From: an uncultured Blautia sp.
GTDB taxonomy: Bacteria > Bacillota > Clostridia > Lachnospirales > Lachnospiraceae
Assembly (NCBI GenBank): GCA_934378195.1
Contig: CAKRPO010000046.1
Location: 1-18,044 of the forward strand
Length of the DNA stretch: 18,044 bases
Direction: 5' to 3'
Shown in pieces: positions 13,731 through 18,044 of the stretch (positions within the stretch are counted from its first letter, which is position 1; the number at the start of each line of letters is the position of its first letter). Both the position numbers and the translations under genes were made by a program. Below the pieces are notes generated by a model. That model did no database searches. It had not been told where the DNA came from and saw only the letters and a program-made list of their open reading frames with translations.

Positions 13731-13754
13731 CAACAAGTGTTGATGCCCCTTTTT
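13721..13754 (+). terminator. Leader terminator before eutA
   Basis: GGGGCATCAAC (13724-13734) and GTTGATGCCCC (13739-13749) pair perfectly over 11 bp with an AAGT loop, and flanking AAA/TTT extends it to 14; five T follow (13750-13754). It sits between the promoter and the eutA ribosome site, so eut expression should need antitermination. It also stops read-through from the aldo/keto reductase gene. Confidence 0.92.
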
Positions 13755-13776
13755 GTCGTTTATGGAGATGAAAGAT

Positions 13777-15201
13777 ATGCAGACAGAAGAAATCTTAAGT
13801 GCAGGAATTGATATCGGGACATCAACGACTCAGCTGGTATTCAGCAGGATGGTTCTTCAGAACACCGGAGGATTCGGAAAGATACCACAGATCAAAGTGA
13901 TTTCCAAAGAGGTTATCTACAGAAGTCAGGTGTATTTTACACCATTGCTTTCCAGAGAGGAAATCGATGGAAAATGGGTAGATAAGATCATTAAAAAGGA
14001 ATACAGAAAAGCGGGGATAAAGCCGGCAGATCTTTCTACCGGAGCGGTGATCATAACAGGTGAAACTTCCCGTAAGAAAAATGCAGAAGATGTGGTTGAA
14101 GCGATCGCGGATGTGGCGGGAGATTTTGTTATGGCAACTGCCGGTGCAGATCTGGAGTCAGTACTTGCGGGAAAAGGTGCCGGAGCTGCAGAACTGTCAC
14201 GAAAGACAGAAAAGATTGTTGCAAATCTGGATATTGGTGGCGGCACAACAAATATCTGTCTGTTTGAAAATGGAAATGTCCTCGATACGGCATGCTTCGA
14301 TATTGGTGGAAGACTGGTAAAAGTAGCAGATGGAAAAATTACTTATGTCGCACCAAAAATCAGGTGGTTGTGTGAACAGCTTGGATTGGAAATTGCAGAG
14401 GGACAGAATGTAGAAGTTAAAAAACTGAAAGTTCTTACAGATGCAATGGCAGAGATTCTGGCAAAGGCAGTTGAATTAAAAAACACAGATGTTTTTATCG
14501 AAAAGATGAAGACCAATCATGCAATTACCTGCCAGAATAAACCGGAGCTGATTACTTTTTCCGGAGGTGTGGCATCCTGTTTTGAAGAAACCGGAGATAT
14601 CTTTCGATACAGTGATATCGGAGTATTGCTTGCACAGTCTATCAGAGAAAATCCTTTCTTCCAGAAAGGAAATGTCTGCAAGGCAAAAGAAACCATGCGT
14701 GCAACGGTAATAGGTGCCGGAAACTACAGCATGAATATTTCCGGAAGTACGATTGAGTATACAGAGGATACATTCCCACTGAAAAATATACCGGTTGTAA
14801 AATTAAATCTGGAGCAGGCAGAAGATATTGCAGATCTTGATGTGAAACTTCACCGGGCAATGCAGATTTATCACGAAAGCCGCGGAGAAGGACGACAGAT
14901 CGCAATTGCGATGAAAGGTCTGAGATGTCCGTCTTTTGCACAGATACAGGAGATTGCGGAGAAACTTACAGAGCAGTATGACAGGGAGTGTGAACCGGAC
15001 AATGCATTGATCATCGTGCTGGAAGAGGATATAGGAAAAGCACTCGGGCAGGCGCTTCATCACAGGATAAAGAACCGGCGAAAAATCATCTGTATTGATG
15101 GAATCTACTGTGAAAGCGGAGATTTCGTGGATCTGGGAGAGCCGATCGTATCGGGAAAAGTCATTCCGGTCATTGTGAAGACATTAATATTTAACGGGTA
15201 G
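13777..15201 (+). CDS. eutA: EutA, ethanolamine ammonia-lyase reactivase
   Basis: A 474-residue ATP-dependent chaperone that swaps damaged cobalamin out of ethanolamine ammonia-lyase. It has an actin/Hsp70-like ATPase fold: the N-terminal phosphate loop AGIDIGTSTTQLVFSR (about 9-24) and a second one, NLDIGGGTTNICLFENG, in the middle. The length matches the family (about 470). ATG 13777 is preferred: GGAG at 13764-13767 is 9 nt upstream, while in-frame starts at 13753 (TTG), 13762 and 13768 fall within or next to the terminator T-run. It is the first gene of the cassette, and eutB starts 9 nt after its stop. Expression is probably gated by the leader terminator. Confidence 0.94.
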   Translation: MQTEEILSAGIDIGTSTTQLVFSRMVLQNTGGFGKIPQIKVISKEVIYRSQVYFTPLLSREEIDGKWVDKIIKKEYRKAGIKPADLSTGAVIITGETSRKKNAEDVVEAIADVAGDFVMATAGADLESVLAGKGAGAAELSRKTEKIVANLDIGGGTTNICLFENGNVLDTACFDIGGRLVKVADGKITYVAPKIRWLCEQLGLEIAEGQNVEVKKLKVLTDAMAEILAKAVELKNTDVFIEKMKTNHAITCQNKPELITFSGGVASCFEETGDIFRYSDIGVLLAQSIRENPFFQKGNVCKAKETMRATVIGAGNYSMNISGSTIEYTEDTFPLKNIPVVKLNLEQAEDIADLDVKLHRAMQIYHESRGEGRQIAIAMKGLRCPSFAQIQEIAEKLTEQYDRECEPDNALIIVLEEDIGKALGQALHHRIKNRRKIICIDGIYCESGDFVDLGEPIVSGKVIPVIVKTLIFNG

Positions 15202-15210
15202 GTGTAAACT

Positions 15211-16581
15211 ATGATTTTGAAGACTTCTATGTTGGGCCAGGTATATGAATTTAAAGATGTCAAAGATGTGCTGGCAAAAGCAAGTGAAAAAAAATCAGGA
15301 GACGAGCTGGCAGGAGTAGCAGCAGAAAGCAAACTGCAGCGAATTGCAGCAAAGGAAGTTCTCGGACAGCTTACAGTAGCTGATCTGAGAGAAAATCCTG
15401 TAGTTCCTTATGAAGAGGATTCCGTGACCAGGATCATTCAGGATGACATAGATGAAGAAATCTACAACGAAATCAAAGGAAAAACGATTCAGGAGATGCG
15501 GGAATGGATTCTGGATGATACGACAGACAGTGATAAGATCATGAGAGCCAGCAAAGGTATGACAAGTGAAGTGATCGCAGGTATCTCAAAGATCATGGGA
15601 AATATGGATCTGACCCTGGCAGGAAGTAAAATGCGTATCACAGCTACCTGTAATACAACGATCGGAACAGAAAATGTCCTGGCTGCAAGGCTCCAGCCAA
15701 ACCATCCGGTTGATGATGTCGAAGGTGTGACAGCAAGTACGCTGGAAGGTTTGAGTTATGGCTCCGGAGATGCCGTGATCGGTCTGAATCCTGCAATTGA
15801 TACCGTTGACAGTACACTTGCTATCTGGAAAACACTCGGAGATATCCGTGATAAATATGAGATTCCGACGCAGACCTGTGTATTATCACATGTGACGACA
15901 CAGATGGAAGCACTGCGAAGCGGACAGGGAAGTGCAGATCTCTGTTTCCAGTCTATTGCAGGATCAGAAGCAGCATTATCCGCTTTTGGTGTAACGACAG
16001 AAATGCTGGAAGAGGCTGAGGCATTATTCAGAGACAAAGGACACGCAAAAGGCCCGAACGTCATGTACTTTGAGACAGGACAGGGTTCCGAACTTTCTTC
16101 TTCCGCAGCATTTGGAGCGGATCAGCAGACGATGGAGTGCCGGTGCTACGGACTGGCAAGGCATTATCATCCGTTTCTGGTAAATACAGTGGTTGGATTT
16201 ATGGGACCGGAGTACATTTATGATACCAAACAGTTGACAAGAGCGGCACTGGAGGATGTATTCTGCGGACATCTGCATGGACTTCCGATGGGTTGTGATG
16301 TCTGCTATACAAACCATATGCCAACAGACCAGAATGATTCGGAAACTATTCTTACATTGATTGGAACGGCGGGCGTACATTATGTGATGGGACTTCCTCA
16401 GGCAGATGATATCATGCTGATGTATCAGTCGACCAGTTATCATGATGTGGCAAGTGTACGGCAGCTCCTGAAAAAGCAGCCGATTCCGGAGTTCCGACAA
16501 TGGCTGGAAAAATGGGGATTCTGGGAAAATGGTCATCTTGGCAGAAATGCCGGTGATCCTTCTGTATTTTTTGTAAAATAG
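15211..16581 (+). CDS. eutB: Ethanolamine ammonia-lyase large subunit
   Basis: A 456-residue catalytic TIM-barrel subunit, nearly the same length as the E. coli protein (453). With EutC and adenosylcobalamin it converts ethanolamine to acetaldehyde and ammonia. Recognisable segments are KIMGNMDLTLAGSKM, NTTIGTENVLAARLQPNHP, GDAVIGLNPAID, SHVTTQMEALRSGQ, FETGQGSELSSSAAFGADQQ and MGCDVCYTNHMPTDQND, in the expected order, with no gaps or frameshifts. TAGGTG lies about 8 nt before the ATG, a modest ribosome site, and the 9-nt gap to eutA suggests coupling. An imperfect hairpin without T-run (about 16583-16619) follows in the 60-nt gap before eutC. Confidence 0.97.
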   Translation: MILKTSMLGQVYEFKDVKDVLAKASEKKSGDELAGVAAESKLQRIAAKEVLGQLTVADLRENPVVPYEEDSVTRIIQDDIDEEIYNEIKGKTIQEMREWILDDTTDSDKIMRASKGMTSEVIAGISKIMGNMDLTLAGSKMRITATCNTTIGTENVLAARLQPNHPVDDVEGVTASTLEGLSYGSGDAVIGLNPAIDTVDSTLAIWKTLGDIRDKYEIPTQTCVLSHVTTQMEALRSGQGSADLCFQSIAGSEAALSAFGVTTEMLEEAEALFRDKGHAKGPNVMYFETGQGSELSSSAAFGADQQTMECRCYGLARHYHPFLVNTVVGFMGPEYIYDTKQLTRAALEDVFCGHLHGLPMGCDVCYTNHMPTDQNDSETILTLIGTAGVHYVMGLPQADDIMLMYQSTSYHDVASVRQLLKKQPIPEFRQWLEKWGFWENGHLGRNAGDPSVFFVK

Positions 16582-16641
16582 AGATTCAATTTCAGATGTT
16601 CGATTTGAAATAAGATTGAATATACACAGGAGGGAAGAAAA

Positions 16642-17424
16642 ATGAGTGCTACAGCAGGATGCCTTCGAGATATAATGGAAACAGATATTATGGATTATAT
16701 GCATGTCGATCATCCGTATAATGAGAAAGAACTGTGGAAGATGAAGCATGCGACTCCGGCAAGGATTGGTATTGGACACTGCGGACCAAGATATACAACA
16801 GAAGCAGAACTTCGTTTTCTGGCTTCACATGCCGCAGCAAACGATGCCGTTTACAATGAAGTGCCGGAGGAAACGGTAAAAAAACTTGGAGTTTTTGAAG
16901 TACAGACGAAATGTGCCGACAAAAATGAAATGCTTCTGAGACCGGACTGGGGAAGAGTTTTTCTTCCGGATGCACAGAAAAAGATTTCCGAAAATTGTGT
17001 ACATCATCCACAGGTACAGATTTATTTTGGAGATGGGCTTTGTTCTCCGTCGATAGAGGCAAACATCCCGGATCTTTTCCCTACAATTAAGATGGGACTG
17101 GAAGACAGAGGAATCACAGTTGGCACACCGTTTTTTGTCAGATACTGTAGAGTCAATACAGCAAGGACTATCGGTCCATTGCTGGATGCACAGGTTACCT
17201 GTGTACTGATCGGAGAACGACCGGGACTTCTTACTTCCGAGAGTATGTCGGCATATATCGCTTATAATGCAAGGCCGGATATGCTGGAATCAGAGTATAC
17301 GGTGGTTTCAAATATCAGCCGACACGGAATCCCACCGGTAGAAGCGGCGGCACACATCGTGGATCTGATCTCGCAGATACTCGAAAAGAAAAAAAGTGGC
17401 GTGGAATTTGCCAATGCCAGTTAA
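16642..17424 (+). CDS. eutC: Ethanolamine ammonia-lyase small subunit
   Basis: A 260-residue subunit completing the cobalamin site with EutB. Conserved blocks are ARIGIGHCGPRYTTEAELRF, LLRPDWGR, QIYFGDGLCSPSIEAN, VGTPFFVRYCRVNTARTIG, LIGERPGLLTSESMSAYIAY and HGIPPVEAAAHIVDLI. AGGAGGG 8 nt before the ATG fixes the start. Only about 38 residues precede the ARIGIG block, against about 80 in the E. coli protein (295 residues). The missing part includes the N-terminal segment shown in enterobacteria to direct EutC into microcompartments. An antiterminator-like leader begins right at its stop codon. Confidence 0.96.
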   Translation: MSATAGCLRDIMETDIMDYMHVDHPYNEKELWKMKHATPARIGIGHCGPRYTTEAELRFLASHAAANDAVYNEVPEETVKKLGVFEVQTKCADKNEMLLRPDWGRVFLPDAQKKISENCVHHPQVQIYFGDGLCSPSIEANIPDLFPTIKMGLEDRGITVGTPFFVRYCRVNTARTIGPLLDAQVTCVLIGERPGLLTSESMSAYIAYNARPDMLESEYTVVSNISRHGIPPVEAAAHIVDLISQILEKKKSGVEFANAS

Positions 17425-17462
17425 TTGAATAAAGAGACAAATACAAAAGTTGCAATGGAGCA
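17425..17462 (+). promoter_or_regulatory. Candidate ANTAR (EutV) antiterminator, eutC-permease gap
   Basis: P1 is TTG-aa-T (17425-17430), loop AAAGAG (17431-17436), A-CAA (17437-17440): four pairs with a two-base bulge. P2 is TGC (17451-17453), loop AATGGA (17454-17459), GCA (17460-17462). Both loops have A1 and G4 and fit AANGRR, like the pair before eutA. The terminator 5' arm starts at G17457, the fourth loop base of P2, the same register as upstream of eutA. Confidence 0.55.
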
Positions 17463-17494
17463 CAGGAATGAATAATTCTGTACTCCGTTTTTTT
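17457..17494 (+). terminator. Terminator between eutC and the permease gene
   Basis: GGAG-c-ACAGGA pairs with TTCTGT-a-CTCC (to 17486) with one C-A mismatch and a G-U, followed by G and seven T (17488-17494). No convincing promoter lies between it and the permease start, so permease expression should depend on read-through. Confidence 0.82.
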
Positions 17495-17529
17495 ATAAAT
17501 AAAATAACGCGGAACGAGGAGTGGTTATT

Positions 17530-18044
17530 ATGGAAAACAAAGAAACACAGCTTGTCAGAGCACTGGGATTGAAAGAATCTATCAGTATGACGATCGGAAC
17601 GGTCGTAGGTGTCGGATTATTTACCTGCGGTTCCTCTCAGATCGGTCATGTAGGATCATGGATCATCGTTATCACATTCTTATCCTTGCTGATCTCAATC
17701 TGGCCATGTCTGATCTATGGCGAAATGTCAGCAGCACTGCCTTGTGCAGGTGGTACATACAACTATGCGAAACGTGGTCTGAACAGAGTCTGGGCAAACC
17801 TTGCAGGATGGCATTATATCATTTCAGTAGTTGGAATCGGTGCCGGTGAGACACTTGCTTTTGCAAACTATTTTAAGATTCTTTTCAGCCAGTTTGGAAT
17901 TGACCTGAGTGGTGTCGATTCCCGTATCATTGCAATTATCCTGGTAATATTTTTCCTGATACTGAATTTTAAGGGAATTGAGATGTCTGGTAAAGCACAG
18001 ACTGGATTTATCTTTTTCTTCTGGGGTTGTGCAATCGCATGGTT
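17530..18044 (+). CDS. APC-family permease, probable ethanolamine transporter (3' end outside window)
   Basis: The first 171 codons of an amino acid/polyamine/organocation permease; the gene runs off the window. GAGGAG at 17516-17521 is 8 nt before the ATG. The N-terminus (LGLKESISMTIGTVVGVGLF) has the helix-1 substrate-binding stretch of this superfamily, followed by helix 2 (WIIVITFLSLLISIWPCLIYGEMSAALP), then GGTYNYAKRGL and the start of helices 3 to 5. APC-family ethanolamine permeases occur with eut genes in other bacteria, and position right after eutC behind a matching regulatory leader points the same way (inference). An amino acid substrate cannot be excluded. Confidence 0.88.
   Translation, partial: MENKETQLVRALGLKESISMTIGTVVGVGLFTCGSSQIGHVGSWIIVITFLSLLISIWPCLIYGEMSAALPCAGGTYNYAKRGLNRVWANLAGWHYIISVVGIGAGETLAFANYFKILFSQFGIDLSGVDSRIIAIILVIFFLILNFKGIEMSGKAQTGFIFFFWGCAIAW

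Noticed and set aside
13700..13776. Cobalamin riboswitch before eutA, since the enzyme needs adenosylcobalamin
   Set aside because: The leader is only about 77 nt and has no B12-box; the hairpins fit an antiterminator instead.

Overview
The window reads as a chromosomal segment of a Gram-positive, low-to-moderate GC anaerobe of the Clostridia, most likely family Lachnospiraceae (inference). Reasons: HrcA/CIRCE control of small heat-shock genes, a YczE-type membrane protein, a ThrH-type HAD phosphatase, a flavodiiron protein, a FeoA-FeoB fusion, strong AGGAGG-type ribosome sites and TTG-rich/TATAAT promoters. There is no sign of plasmid, phage or IS genes. Most genes are on the + strand; thrH and an ftsW-type gene are on the - strand.

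Layout. 1-1454: a long hairpin, a CIRCE-overlapped promoter, a structured 5' leader and a tandem pair of hsp20 genes, with a 39-codon ORF between them, closed by a terminator. 1531-4121: a promoter with a dyad, a YczE-family membrane protein and an ABC exporter half-transporter. 4191-4312: tRNA-Gly(TCC) with its own promoter. 4327-5103: thrH (-) with its terminator. 5253-7559: an EamA permease, then fprA (flavodiiron O2/NO reductase) with its own internal promoter and a terminator. 7571-10024: the FeoA-FeoB iron transporter. 10113-11207 (-): FtsW/SpoVE-type SEDS glycosyltransferase. 11271-12435: mscL carrying a C-terminal zinc ribbon, and an AlkD-like DNA glycosylase 9 nt later. 12460-13549: an aldo/keto reductase behind a textbook MerR-type promoter (19-bp spacer with a dyad inside). 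13665-18044 (end): an ethanolamine cassette eutA-eutB-eutC followed by an APC-family permease that runs off the window.

The most interesting structure is in the ethanolamine cassette. Both the leader of eutA and the eutC-permease gap contain an intrinsic terminator. In each, the terminator 5' arm starts exactly at the fourth base of a hexaloop in a small hairpin of form GC-AANGRR-GC, and a second AANGRR loop lies just upstream. That is the arrangement expected for RNA targets of ANTAR-type antiterminators (EutV). Together with an EutC that lacks the N-terminal region used for microcompartment targeting in enterobacteria, and a permease where shell genes are often found, this suggests an RNA-controlled ethanolamine module that may work without a microcompartment. 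The regulator (EutV/EutW) and any shell genes are not in the window, so this remains inference.
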